Shown piece by piece: positions 1-9,521 of a DNA stretch of 64,000 nt. Under the pieces are notes generated by a model that had not been told where the DNA came from, searched no databases, and saw only the letters and a list, made by a program, of their open reading frames with translations. Numbering within the stretch: the stretch's first letter is position 1; every line of letters begins with the position of its first letter. A program made the position numbers and the translations under genes. The stretch is from Pacificispira spongiicola. Its GTDB lineage: Bacteria > Pseudomonadota > Alphaproteobacteria > UBA8366 > Aestuariispiraceae. The stretch covers positions 372,001 to 436,000 of the forward strand of contig NZ_JABBNT010000001.1 in NCBI RefSeq assembly GCF_012926505.1, written 5' to 3'.

Positions 1-612
1 CTGCCCGCCTGGAACGACGAGAACCTGAAACACCTGTCGGCGCAAATTCGATCCCGCCTGTTCTTCGCCCATGTCCGGGCCTCGACGGGGACGGCAACGA
101 CGCGCGCCAACTGCCATCCCTTCACACAAGGCCGCTGGCTGTTCATGCATAACGGCCAGATCGGCGGCTATTCGAAAATCCGCCGGGCGCTCGAACAGGC
201 CCTGCCGGACAGGCTCTATGCCTCCCGCCAGGGGACGACGGATTCCGAACTGATCTTCCTGTTGGCGCTATCGATGGGACTGGACGACGATCCGGTCGGC
301 GCGATGGGCAAAAGCCTGGGCTTCGTCGAAGGCGAGATGCAAAAGGCGGGCATCGACGAACCGCTGCGTTTTACCGCCGCCCTGTCCGACGGCGACCGGC
401 TGTTCGCCTTCCGCTATTCGACCGACGCCATGGCCCCGACGCTGTACCATTCCTGCACTGAAACGCCTTGCACTGGCGGCGGGTCGCTGACCGTCGTGTC
501 CGAACCCCTGGACACCGACCGCAAACGCTGGACCGCAATCCCGCCCAGCCACGCGATCTCCGTCACGGCCGATGGCGCGTTGACGACGGTCCCGTTCGCG
601 GTTCGGACCTAA
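1..612 (+). CDS. Class II glutamine amidotransferase, EgtC/YafJ-like (5' partial)
   Basis: The reading frame is open from the first base, so the N-terminus, including the expected catalytic Cys2, lies outside the window. What remains, about 203 residues, shows the GATase type 2 core: a FAHVRAST stretch, a C-HPF motif and FMHNGQIGGY, which in this family line the glutamine pocket and oxyanion hole. The family hydrolyses glutamine or gamma-glutamyl amides and includes EgtC of ergothioneine synthesis and YafJ. No ergothioneine genes are visible here, so the substrate is not assigned. It ends three bases before the convergent usg gene. The fold assignment is firm; the exact function is open. Confidence 0.85.
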   Translation: MPAWNDENLKHLSAQIRSRLFFAHVRASTGTATTRANCHPFTQGRWLFMHNGQIGGYSKIRRALEQALPDRLYASRQGTTDSELIFLLALSMGLDDDPVGAMGKSLGFVEGEMQKAGIDEPLRFTAALSDGDRLFAFRYSTDAMAPTLYHSCTETPCTGGGSLTVVSEPLDTDRKRWTAIPPSHAISVTADGALTTVPFAVRT

Positions 613-615
613 GCG

Positions 616-897
616 TCAGTGAATCTGCATCCAGGCGTCGGCGTAGCGGGCGTCGCCCGGCGTGACGAGATCGTAGCGCGCGACATGGACCGAATGCAGC
701 GGACCGTCGATATTATCTACCCAGAAGTCCAGAAATTTGTGCAGTTCGGGATAGTCCGGCGCGATGTCCAGATGCTGCCAAACGAAGCTTTGCAGCAGGT
801 CGGGATGGTCCGGCATGTGATAGAGGATTTCCGCCGTCGACAGGCGGTAGCCCTTCATCTGAAGGGAAAAGGAACCGTCGGAAACAAGATGGGTCAT
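616..897 (-). CDS. usg: Usg family protein
   Basis: A 93-residue protein matching the alphaproteobacterial Usg family by its conserved FVWQHLDIAPDYPELHKFLDFW and IDGPLHSV blocks (quoted here as short motifs QHLDIAPDYP and IDGPLHSVHVA). The family is named after a gene beside a trp operon, but its biochemical role is unknown. The start is supported by a GGAGG sequence about 8 bases upstream. It is convergent with the amidotransferase, and its promoter region faces groESL. It is a small soluble protein with no signal peptide or membrane segment. Confidence 0.85.
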   Translation of the reverse strand: MTHLVSDGSFSLQMKGYRLSTAEILYHMPDHPDLLQSFVWQHLDIAPDYPELHKFLDFWVDNIDGPLHSVHVARYDLVTPGDARYADAWMQIH

Positions 898-1089
898 GCA
901 AAAAGCCTCCGTGTTCGTAACGGCGCGGTTCGCGCTCCATCCTGGAATTTTGACCCAAAACGCATTTTCGGCGCAATAAAAATGTTATATTTCAATGCTT
1001 TGTCAGCCAAACGCCCCGACTGCTGATAAATTTACATATGGCCTCTTGAAACGCGCCTCGGATTTCAATAAATGCAGTGCTACGCGAGC

Positions 1090-1116
1090 TTGGCACTCTC
1101 CTGCCATGAGTGCCAA
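1090..1116 (+). promoter_or_regulatory. CIRCE operator (HrcA binding site)
   Basis: A perfect inverted repeat TTGGCACTC-N9-GAGTGCCAA, matching the 9-9-9 architecture of CIRCE (consensus TTAGCACTC-N9-GAGTGCTAA) with one symmetric substitution per arm. It lies about 50 bases upstream of groES. A TTGAAA hexamer at 1046-1051 could be the -35 element of the promoter it represses; I could not identify a convincing -10. In this family the repressor HrcA binds CIRCE and is kept active by GroEL, giving feedback control. Confidence 0.95.
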
Positions 1117-1167
1117 GTCATCATCAGCATGACAAACCTTTGTCTAAGGAATGGAGGAGGTTACATC

Positions 1168-1482
1168 ATGGCATTTCGTCCCTTGCACGACCGTGTTTTG
1201 GTTCGTCGAGTTGAAGAGGATCAGAAGACGGCCGGTGGGATCATCATCCCCGACACCGCCAAAGAAAAGCCGATGCAGGGCGAGATCATCGCTGTCGGCA
1301 CCGGGCATATTCAGGATGACGGCTCCGTCCGCGCCCTGGACGTCAAAGCGGGCGACATCGTGCTGTTCGGCAAATGGTCGGGCACCGAAGTCAAGATCGA
1401 CGGCGAAGACCTGTTGATCATGAAGGAAAGCGACATTCTGGGCGTTATCGAAGCGTCCGCCGCGAAGAAGAAGGCCGCCTGA
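1168..1482 (+). CDS. groS: Co-chaperonin GroES
   Basis: A 104-residue 10-kDa chaperonin. It has the N-terminal [12 protein letters not shown] strand, the mobile loop [15 protein letters not shown] that contacts GroEL, and the C-terminal [14 protein letters not shown] strand. I place the start at the ATG at 1168 because AGGAGG sits 7 bases upstream and the protein then has the usual family length; the frame is open further upstream to 1072 but that would run through the CIRCE operator. It caps the GroEL ring during ATP-driven protein folding in the cytoplasm. The last residues are an Ala/Lys tail (AAKKKAA). Confidence 0.97.
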   Translation: MAFRPLHDRVLVRRVEEDQKTAGGIIIPDTAKEKPMQGEIIAVGTGHIQDDGSVRALDVKAGDIVLFGKWSGTEVKIDGEDLLIMKESDILGVIEASAAKKKAA

Positions 1483-1486
1483 GTAA

Positions 1487-3193
<1,707 letters not shown>

Positions 3194-3223
3194 GCTTCGG
3201 CTGACATCCTACGCTTAAAAAGG

Positions 3224-3256
3224 AAGGGCGGCATCCCACGGGTGCCGCCCTTCTTG
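3224..3256 (+). terminator. Rho-independent terminator after groEL (probably bidirectional)
   Basis: A perfect 10-bp stem AAGGGCGGCA / TGCCGCCCTT (3224-3233 and 3243-3252) around a 9-base loop. It is followed by TCTTG on the plus strand and by CCTTTTTAA on the minus strand. It lies between the ends of groEL and the convergent DUF2325 gene, so it can serve both. Confidence 0.85.
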
Positions 3257-3273
3257 ATTCGAACGCTGTTCGA

Positions 3274-4518
3274 TCAGTTGCCGGAAGACACCGGAAGGGT
3301 CGACAGCAACTGCGCCAAGGCGGAAACGCTGGGCGTGCGTACCGGCAGGAACCGCTTGTTGGCTGCCTTGCAGAATTGTTTCGCCCGTTTGCAGGCGCTG
3401 TGGCTGACGCATTCGATCGGTACGACGACGAAGTCCGCCCGTTCCAGCGCCCCATCCAGCCGATTGATGCAATCCCGGTTGCCGCCGTCATGGTGCATGA
3501 AGACGCAGCATGCCTCCTCCGCCACCGTCTTGTATCGGTCCAGCAGGCTGTCGACGCCGCCGATATACAGCAAGCGTTGGCCTTTGAAGTCCGCCTTGTC
3601 GGACCGGTCTGTCACCTGGATGGGCCGCTCGGTTTCGGGATTGGCCTTTTCCACGATCTTTATCGCCGGGCCTTCGGCCAGGAATTCGGCGCGCTCCCGT
3701 TCCAGGCGATCGACCCGCCGCCGCAACTCGTCGTTCTCCGCCTTCAATTGCGCGGGCAGGCCGTTCACCGCTTCCTGATACTGGCCTTGCAGATAATCGT
3801 TGGACACCGTCAGCCGGCGCGCCTTTTCCTCCATCGCCGTCAACCGGTTGGCGAGATCGTCGCGTTCCGCCTGCAACCCGGCGGATTTCTTGCGTTCGTC
3901 CCGCAGGGCTTGGTCGGCGGCGGCGGCATCTTCAGCCAGTTTCGTCAGTTTCGACGCCGATTTCGCCGTTGCCTGCGCGACGCCGTGCGACAGCATATGC
4001 ACCTCGCCGAAGACTTCGGATACCAATGCCGCATCAACATGACCGGCGCTGACGAAGGCCCAAAAGGCGCCGGGCAGACCGCCCTGCACCTGACTGTCCG
4101 CCCAGAAACGCCGCTGTGCGTCTTGGTCCGGCTGTCGCTCCAACTGGCGCACCGGCACGGCGTATTTCTTTTCCAGCGCCTTATACATCGCCTTGGACAC
4201 CGGTTCCGATGTCTTCGCCTTTTCAACGAAGAAACCATGCACCGTGTAATCCTGGGTCTTTTCCGGAAAGGAAACACCGTATTTCGAGCCCAGCTTTTTC
4301 AGCTCCGCGATGGAAAAACACGTTCCGATCACGGCGCAATGATAGGCCATGTCGATTTCCCACAGTTTCTTGCGGCCTTGCTTCTGCTTCCCGATGAACG
4401 GCAGCCCGCCCTTCCCTTTTTCGACTGCCGGCGCTGCTTTCGCCAGCGGGTCCTTGCCGAACCCGTCGAAGGACGGCACCGATCCGAAACTTCTGCTTCC
4501 GTCGCAATCGCGGCACAT
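3274..4518 (-). CDS. DUF2325 domain protein with central coiled coil
   Basis: A 414-residue protein. The N-terminal half (to about residue 190) is an unassigned region with several Cys/His (MCRDCDG at the start, MAYHCAVIGTC). Residues about 190-300 are a strongly charged heptad-rich coiled coil. The C-terminal 100 residues match DUF2325: LLYIGG, CCVFMHHDGG, a central RLDGAL, ADFVVVP, and VSHSACKRAKQFC. The family's function is not established; the domain has a Rossmann-like pattern. I chose the Met at 4518 because GGGAG lies 9 bases upstream, whereas the longer start at 4548 has no ribosome site. It is divergent from the TetR-like gene at 4649. Confidence 0.75.
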   Translation of the reverse strand: MCRDCDGSRSFGSVPSFDGFGKDPLAKAAPAVEKGKGGLPFIGKQKQGRKKLWEIDMAYHCAVIGTCFSIAELKKLGSKYGVSFPEKTQDYTVHGFFVEKAKTSEPVSKAMYKALEKKYAVPVRQLERQPDQDAQRRFWADSQVQGGLPGAFWAFVSAGHVDAALVSEVFGEVHMLSHGVAQATAKSASKLTKLAEDAAAADQALRDERKKSAGLQAERDDLANRLTAMEEKARRLTVSNDYLQGQYQEAVNGLPAQLKAENDELRRRVDRLERERAEFLAEGPAIKIVEKANPETERPIQVTDRSDKADFKGQRLLYIGGVDSLLDRYKTVAEEACCVFMHHDGGNRDCINRLDGALERADFVVVPIECVSHSACKRAKQFCKAANKRFLPVRTPSVSALAQLLSTLPVSSGN

Positions 4519-4648
4519 AACTTCTCGCTCCCGTATCGTGGTTCCCATTAACCGTTCGTATTAATAATGCGAGTCATTCTTAATTGCATCATTTTTTTCT
4601 TGTCCCAATGGATCCGCCCCCCAAATCTTTGTCGGACAGGAGGCAATC

Positions 4649-5284
4649 ATGAACACGACCACCAGCCAGCCCTCGCAGGACGACATCATCGACACCGCCA
4701 TGACCGTGATTGCGGAACGAGGGGTATCCCACGACGCCTGGGAAGAGGTCGCGGCCCGAAACGCCTGTACGGTGCAGGTCTTACGCGGGCATATCGGCGA
4801 TCTGCCGGATGCCGTTCTCAAGTTCCTCGACCGGGCCGACCGGCAGGTCTTGTCGGAGGACGCGGGCTTCACCGATGAAGACAGCGTGAAGGACCGGTTA
4901 TTCGATCTGCTGATGCGCCGATTGGACGGATTGGCCCCTCATCGGCAAGCGATGGCCGCGATATCGCGGGAAATGCGCCGCAACCCCTGCCTCGCCGCCC
5001 TGATCGGCGGGCGGGAGCTTCGGGCTCTATCCTGGTATCTGGAAGCAGCAGGGGTATCGATCAAAGGTCCGTTCGGCCTGATCCGGACGAAAGGACTGGG
5101 CCTTGTCTGGACTCGCGTCTTCACCGTCTGGTTGGACGACGACAGCGACGATTTCGCAAAGACCATGGCCACCCTGGACAAAGACCTGTCCCGTGCCGGT
5201 CGTGCAGCCTCGTGGTTCGGGCCGCGCCGTGGTGGCGGGCCGGTCCAGGATGACGGTGGTACCGAGGCGGTCAGCCCCCTTTAA
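4649..5284 (+). CDS. TetR-like transcriptional regulator
   Basis: A 211-residue protein. Residues about 8-55 have the TetR N-terminal helix-turn-helix pattern (DIIDTAMTVIAERG ... WEEVAARNACTVQVLRGHI). The C-terminal domain contains the pattern LGLVWTRVFTVWLDDDSDDF followed by AKTMATLDKDL, which resembles the ligand domain of COQ9-like/TetR proteins. The ligand is unknown. AGGAGG lies 7 bases before the start. It is divergent from the DUF2325 gene (130-base gap) and its last 14 bases overlap the end of the convergent AsmA gene. A COQ9-like role in ubiquinone synthesis is a possible alternative, because the two families share the fold, but the N-terminal HTH pattern favours a DNA-binding protein. 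Confidence 0.65.
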   Translation: MNTTTSQPSQDDIIDTAMTVIAERGVSHDAWEEVAARNACTVQVLRGHIGDLPDAVLKFLDRADRQVLSEDAGFTDEDSVKDRLFDLLMRRLDGLAPHRQAMAAISREMRRNPCLAALIGGRELRALSWYLEAAGVSIKGPFGLIRTKGLGLVWTRVFTVWLDDDSDDFAKTMATLDKDLSRAGRAASWFGPRRGGGPVQDDGGTEAVSPL

Positions 5285-7871
5285 GCCATCGCCCGTTCAG
5301 CTTCATATCCGGCGCGCCCAAGGCGCCTTTCAGGTCGACGGTCAGGGCCGGGTCCGGTTCTTGCGGCGTGACGATGTCGATTGACGCGGTCAGCCCCCGC
5401 GTCGCGCGATCAATCGCGGCATGGGATTCCAAGCGTCCCCCGGCCCCCAACAGCGCGAAATCGACGCCGATCCGAGACGGGTCCACCGTTATCGTGCCAG
5501 TGACGTCGCCCGGCATCGCGAATGTCTTCGCAAGTTTGGTGCGGATGGTTTTCAGACGCCCGGCACCGCCGCCACCGCGCCGCAGGGACAGGGATGCCTT
5601 ACCGCTCAGTGCCAAGCTGCCGGACAAATCCGAGACAGCAGCCCCAAAACTGCCGCCGCGCCCCGTCAGCCGACCTGCGCCCAAGAGATTCCCTTCGGGC
5701 AACAGCGGAACCCCGGCGCGCGCAACGAACAATCCTAAATCAGCCTGCGCATCGGTAATATTGACCCCCAATTCGCGGGTTCCGTCCGCCAGAACCTTCA
5801 CCTCGCCCGACCCTTGCACTTGAAGCCCAGGCACCGCCCCGGACCATTCGGGACACTGCCATCCACCCGCCTGAAAGGATCGGCAATCGGCGGAAACCCC
5901 GAACACCGTCAGATAGTCCGTATTGATCGCGCCGTCGGAGATGCTGAGTCGCACTGGACTGCCCGCCTGTGTATAGCCGTTCAGCCGCGCATCGCCGCCC
6001 GATCCCAATGCATCCAGCACATAACCGAGGCCGGTATCCGGATTGTAGGAGAGATCCAGCGTTATTTCCGTTTCGCCGAAGGAGGCAAACGTCGCCGCCT
6101 GCCGCGCCGGGACGCCGAAGGCGCCGAACAGCCGGTCCGGCGCGGGGATCGATGCCGTAACCTGCGCCTTGGCCGCCCCCTGCGCCTCTAACCCCATCCG
6201 TCCGGAAATACGACTGCCGACGATATCGGCGACCGACAAATCCATGCTGGGCAACATGCCGGCGGCAGCCTGCAAATCCAGCGAAACGCCGCCGACCGGC
6301 ACGCCGCCGACGATCATCCGGTCCAGATAGAAGGAGAGATGCCGATTCCGGTCGGATATAAGCCATCCGTCCGGCAAGGCGATCCCCTCCCCCTCGCCCC
6401 GATAGCGATCCAGATTGAGGCTGTCCCCCTGAAGCACCGCGCTGATCGTGCCGGTATCCTCACCGCCGGTGGATCCCATCGGCACGGAAAGTGCCCCCGC
6501 CCAGACCGTGTCGTCGACACGCGCGGTCAATTCCGCCACTTCCAGGCTTTTCGGTTCCAGGATCATATGCGCGGTCAGTTCGGTCCGCTTCAGGCGATCC
6601 GGTGGCAAATTCGCCCACACCGCCTTCCGATCCGGTAAGGCCCAATCGAGCAACCCGCGCAAATCGCCCGCCGACAAGGCAAGGTCCCCGTCGAACCACC
6701 AGCCGTCTTCCGACGGATTGATATTGCCGAAGAAGGAAAGGTCCGCCTGCCCCGGCAGGACCGCGCTCGCCCGGTCGATCATCGCCACCCCGCCCCCGGC
6801 CGCGAGCGACAGAACCGCATGGCGCAGCATCCCGGTGGGCAGGCGCAGAGACCCGGCCTCAATCGTCGCGGTGACATCAACCCCGCCGTTGCGTTGCATG
6901 AAGCGCGACAGGTCAGCGGACAGTAACGCAACATCGGGCGCGTCGGTTGCGAAATCCGCCCGATCGAGTGTCAGGGACAGATCGACGGCAGGGCGGTTTC
7001 CGGGGACCAGCGTCCCCCGGCCCTTACCGGAAAGGCGGGTCGATTCCAGGGACCGAATGTCCAGGGACAACACCCCCGCGGCATCCAGCGCGATGTCGGC
7101 TTCCATGGTTGCCGCGCCTTCACCGACCAGCCGGGTTGCGGCATCCAAATCCAGGGTAGACAGGAAGGCCGCTTCCTCAAACACCAGGGTTCCCTTGCCC
7201 CGCCACCCGTCGGCGGTCGCCATGCCGCTCAACACCAGATCGCCGGAACTGGGGCCATGTCCGATGGCGATGCGGGAATAGCCGTCCCGTCCGACATCGA
7301 GGACGAGGCCGACCGGTTGCCCCTGATAGCGAGCTTCCCCGTCGAAGGACAGGCCTGCCCCGCCATTGACCGCGGCGCCCCCAAGGGACAGCACGCCGTT
7401 CACGCGTTCGACGGATTGGGGCAGCCAATCCGGCCCGCCGGTCAGGGAAACGCGGCTGTTTTCGATGGCGACCACCGCCTTGCCCATGCCGGTCCCGATC
7501 CGAGGAATGGCGGCGGGCAATCGAATATCGGCCTCAACCAGATGCAGATCGCGCGGCAGAATTTCCCCGAACAGCAACCCGCGCGGGTCCAGTGTCCCGC
7601 GCAGCCAGCGCAGGGACCCGTCAACGCCGTCCCCCACGACAAGGACGTCCGCCGCCGTGATCTTGGGTTGCGGCAGGATGTCGACCAGCAGGGCGCCGCG
7701 CAGGACGACATCGACACCCAATTGTTTGGAGATCAGCGATTCCAGGCGCGGCTTGAACCCGCTCCAATCCACGAAACGGGGCCCGAACCACAGGCCGGCG
7801 AGGACGGCAACCACCGCCACAAGCGCCAGCCAGACCGGCCTGCGTCCATTGGATACAGCCTGTTCCGTCAT
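5271..7871 (-). CDS. AsmA family protein
   Basis: An 866-residue protein with one N-terminal membrane segment (about residues 12-30, WLALVAVVAVLAGLWFGPRF) followed by the AsmA N-terminal motif VDWSGFKPRLESLISKQLGVDV. The remainder is long beta-rich sequence ending in VTPQEPDPALTVDLKGALGAPDMKLNG, typical of AsmA C-terminal domains. AsmA-like proteins sit in the inner membrane with a large periplasmic part and are associated with lipid transport to, or assembly of, the outer membrane; the specific role here is inferred only from the family. It is convergent with the TetR-like gene and divergent from the DUF4169 gene. Confidence 0.85.
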   Translation of the reverse strand: MTEQAVSNGRRPVWLALVAVVAVLAGLWFGPRFVDWSGFKPRLESLISKQLGVDVVLRGALLVDILPQPKITAADVLVVGDGVDGSLRWLRGTLDPRGLLFGEILPRDLHLVEADIRLPAAIPRIGTGMGKAVVAIENSRVSLTGGPDWLPQSVERVNGVLSLGGAAVNGGAGLSFDGEARYQGQPVGLVLDVGRDGYSRIAIGHGPSSGDLVLSGMATADGWRGKGTLVFEEAAFLSTLDLDAATRLVGEGAATMEADIALDAAGVLSLDIRSLESTRLSGKGRGTLVPGNRPAVDLSLTLDRADFATDAPDVALLSADLSRFMQRNGGVDVTATIEAGSLRLPTGMLRHAVLSLAAGGGVAMIDRASAVLPGQADLSFFGNINPSEDGWWFDGDLALSAGDLRGLLDWALPDRKAVWANLPPDRLKRTELTAHMILEPKSLEVAELTARVDDTVWAGALSVPMGSTGGEDTGTISAVLQGDSLNLDRYRGEGEGIALPDGWLISDRNRHLSFYLDRMIVGGVPVGGVSLDLQAAAGMLPSMDLSVADIVGSRISGRMGLEAQGAAKAQVTASIPAPDRLFGAFGVPARQAATFASFGETEITLDLSYNPDTGLGYVLDALGSGGDARLNGYTQAGSPVRLSISDGAINTDYLTVFGVSADCRSFQAGGWQCPEWSGAVPGLQVQGSGEVKVLADGTRELGVNITDAQADLGLFVARAGVPLLPEGNLLGAGRLTGRGGSFGAAVSDLSGSLALSGKASLSLRRGGGGAGRLKTIRTKLAKTFAMPGDVTGTITVDPSRIGVDFALLGAGGRLESHAAIDRATRGLTASIDIVTPQEPDPALTVDLKGALGAPDMKLNGRWLKGG

Positions 7872-7973
7872 ACCGTCCTGCCCCTAACCCCGTACTGGAC
7901 GCACCCGCCCGGTCATCCTACCCTTCCCTGCCGATATGATTCCATAGGGCAGGATTTTCGATAGGACATGGCC

Positions 7974-8165
7974 ATGGCGGAGATCGTCAACCTTCGCGAG
8001 ATGCGTAAACGGAAACGCCGCGAAGACAAGGAAAAACAGGCCGACGCCAATCGACGCCTGTATGGGACGCCCAAGCGCCTGCGCGACACGGAAGAAAAAC
8101 GCCGGGACCGTGAAAGCGCCAAATTGGACGGACACAGATTGGAGACCGATCCGGCGGAAGACTGA
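7974..8165 (+). CDS. DUF4169 family small basic protein
   Basis: A 63-residue, very basic and helical protein: MAEIVNLREMRKRKRR at the N-terminus and LDGHRLE near the C-terminus, the two conserved blocks of DUF4169. The family is common in alphaproteobacteria and has no known function. A second ATG six bases earlier (7968) is possible, but AGGA lies about 7 bases before 7974, which favours the shorter form. It is divergent from the AsmA gene and convergent with the LysR gene. Confidence 0.85.
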   Translation: MAEIVNLREMRKRKRREDKEKQADANRRLYGTPKRLRDTEEKRRDRESAKLDGHRLETDPAED

Positions 8166-8186
8166 CCTTGTCTGCCGGATGGACAG

Positions 8187-9107
8187 TCAGGAAAACGGCG
8201 GCGGTTCCTTGCCCAATTCCTGAAAAATCCAATTTCGGAAGGCCAGGAGTTTCGGGTCGGCATAAGTGCCGGGCAAGGCGACCAGTCGATACCGGTGTTC
8301 CGAAACATAGTCCATGCCGAACGGCGCCACCAAAAGACCGCTGTCCATCGCTTCGGTAATCAGACTGGATCGTCCGATCATCACACCCCGCCCCGCGATA
8401 CAGGCCTGCACGATCAACTGACTGTCGCTGAAACGCGGCCCCCGTTCAGAATCGATGGACGTCACGCCGCAAGCCTGCAGGAAGCGCGGCCAGGACAGCA
8501 TACTGCCTGTTTGCGCGTCGGCATCGTGCAGCAATGTGTGACGGGCAATGTCTTCAATCCTGTTGATCGGGCGTTCAGGATCGCGTGCAAGCACGGCGCT
8601 GCATACGATCCCCAAATGGTCGTCCATCAGTTCCTCGACGTGGAGGTCCGGCCAAGTCCGGCTGCCATATCGGATCGCGATATCGATATTTTCCCGCGCC
8701 ATGTCGGACAGCCGATCCGACGAGGATAGCAGCACGTCGATTTCCGGATGTTGGGCGGTGAACCGATGCAGGCGCGGCGACAACCATAAGGCCGCGAAGG
8801 AGCTGAGCGTGCTGACGGTCAGCGAGTGCGTCGACTTGCTGCGTTCCATCCGCAAGGTCGCGCGGTCAATCTGGTCCAGCGCTTCCGTCAGGTCGGGCAA
8901 ATAACGCAGCGCCGCCTGCGTCGCGGTCAGGCCGCGCGGCAACCGCCGGAACAGGGTAACGCCCAGCCATTCCTCCAACTGTTTCACCTGTTGGCTGACC
9001 GCCGACGGGGTTACAGCCAGTTCGTCCGCCGCCTCCACGAAGCTAAGGTGACGGGCCGCGGCCTCAAAGGCGCGCACCGAATTCAATGGCGGAAGGCGGC
9101 GACGCAT
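8187..9107 (-). CDS. LysR-family transcriptional regulator, GcvA-like
   Basis: A 306-residue LysR regulator. It starts MRRRLPPLNSVRAFEAAARHLSF, the hallmark opening of the GcvA subgroup, followed by the helix-turn-helix VTPSAVSQQVKQLEEWLGV. The C-terminal two-thirds is a periplasmic-binding-protein-like effector domain. GGAG lies 6 bases before the Met at 9107, so I prefer it to the Met at 9119. It is divergent from the DUF1127 gene; LysR proteins commonly control such a neighbour. The intergenic region carries a direct repeat CCTTATTCA at 9132-9140 and 9185-9193 that could be part of a binding site. The effector is unknown. Confidence 0.9.
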   Translation of the reverse strand: MRRRLPPLNSVRAFEAAARHLSFVEAADELAVTPSAVSQQVKQLEEWLGVTLFRRLPRGLTATQAALRYLPDLTEALDQIDRATLRMERSKSTHSLTVSTLSSFAALWLSPRLHRFTAQHPEIDVLLSSSDRLSDMARENIDIAIRYGSRTWPDLHVEELMDDHLGIVCSAVLARDPERPINRIEDIARHTLLHDADAQTGSMLSWPRFLQACGVTSIDSERGPRFSDSQLIVQACIAGRGVMIGRSSLITEAMDSGLLVAPFGMDYVSEHRYRLVALPGTYADPKLLAFRNWIFQELGKEPPPFS

Positions 9108-9229
9108 CGCAGACTCCAATGGCTAAGTTTTCCTTATTCAATGGGCTGGATAATCCCGTTTGTCGGCGCTCAAGGCAAGCATTACCTTATTCACATCGAA
9201 AGCGAGAACCCAACTGAGAGGACTGAGCC

Positions 9230-9442
9230 ATGAGTGATTATGCAAGCCACGGAAACTTCGAATCCTACGCCGATGCGCTGGAACGGGACGGTTTGACGGT
9301 CGGCGCGCTGATCGTGAAATGGCACGCCCGTTGGCAGAACCGCCGCGCCTTGGAAGAGATGCCGCGCGAACGACTGGACGACATCGGCATGACCCGCGAA
9401 GAAGCCCTGCGGGAAGCCGCGAAACCGTTCTGGAGAGCGTGA
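9230..9442 (+). CDS. DUF1127 family protein
   Basis: A 70-residue protein whose second half is a DUF1127 domain: WQNRRALEEMPRERLDDIGMTREEALREAAKPFWRA, recognised by the RRALxxMxxxxLxDIGxTRxEA pattern and the KPFWR ending. Small DUF1127 proteins in alphaproteobacteria have been linked to phosphate and RNA metabolism and to stress responses, but this one has no proven role. GAGAGGA lies 8 bases upstream of the start. It is transcribed away from the LysR gene and followed directly by a strong terminator, so it is probably a single-gene unit. Confidence 0.88.
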   Translation: MSDYASHGNFESYADALERDGLTVGALIVKWHARWQNRRALEEMPRERLDDIGMTREEALREAAKPFWRA

Positions 9443-9464
9443 CCCCCTATCGTCGCTTTCCAAA

Positions 9465-9506
9465 AAGAAAGCCGGCCGCCGGAGACAATCCGAGGCCGGC
9501 TTTTTC
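9465..9506 (+). terminator. Bidirectional rho-independent terminator
   Basis: A 10-bp stem AAAGCCGGCC / GGCCGGCTTT (9468-9477 and 9494-9503) followed by a T run on the plus strand and, read the other way, by TTTTTG. It lies between the ends of the DUF1127 gene and the convergent FAD-linked oxidase. Confidence 0.85.
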
Positions 9507-9521
9507 GTATCCGCGCGATCG

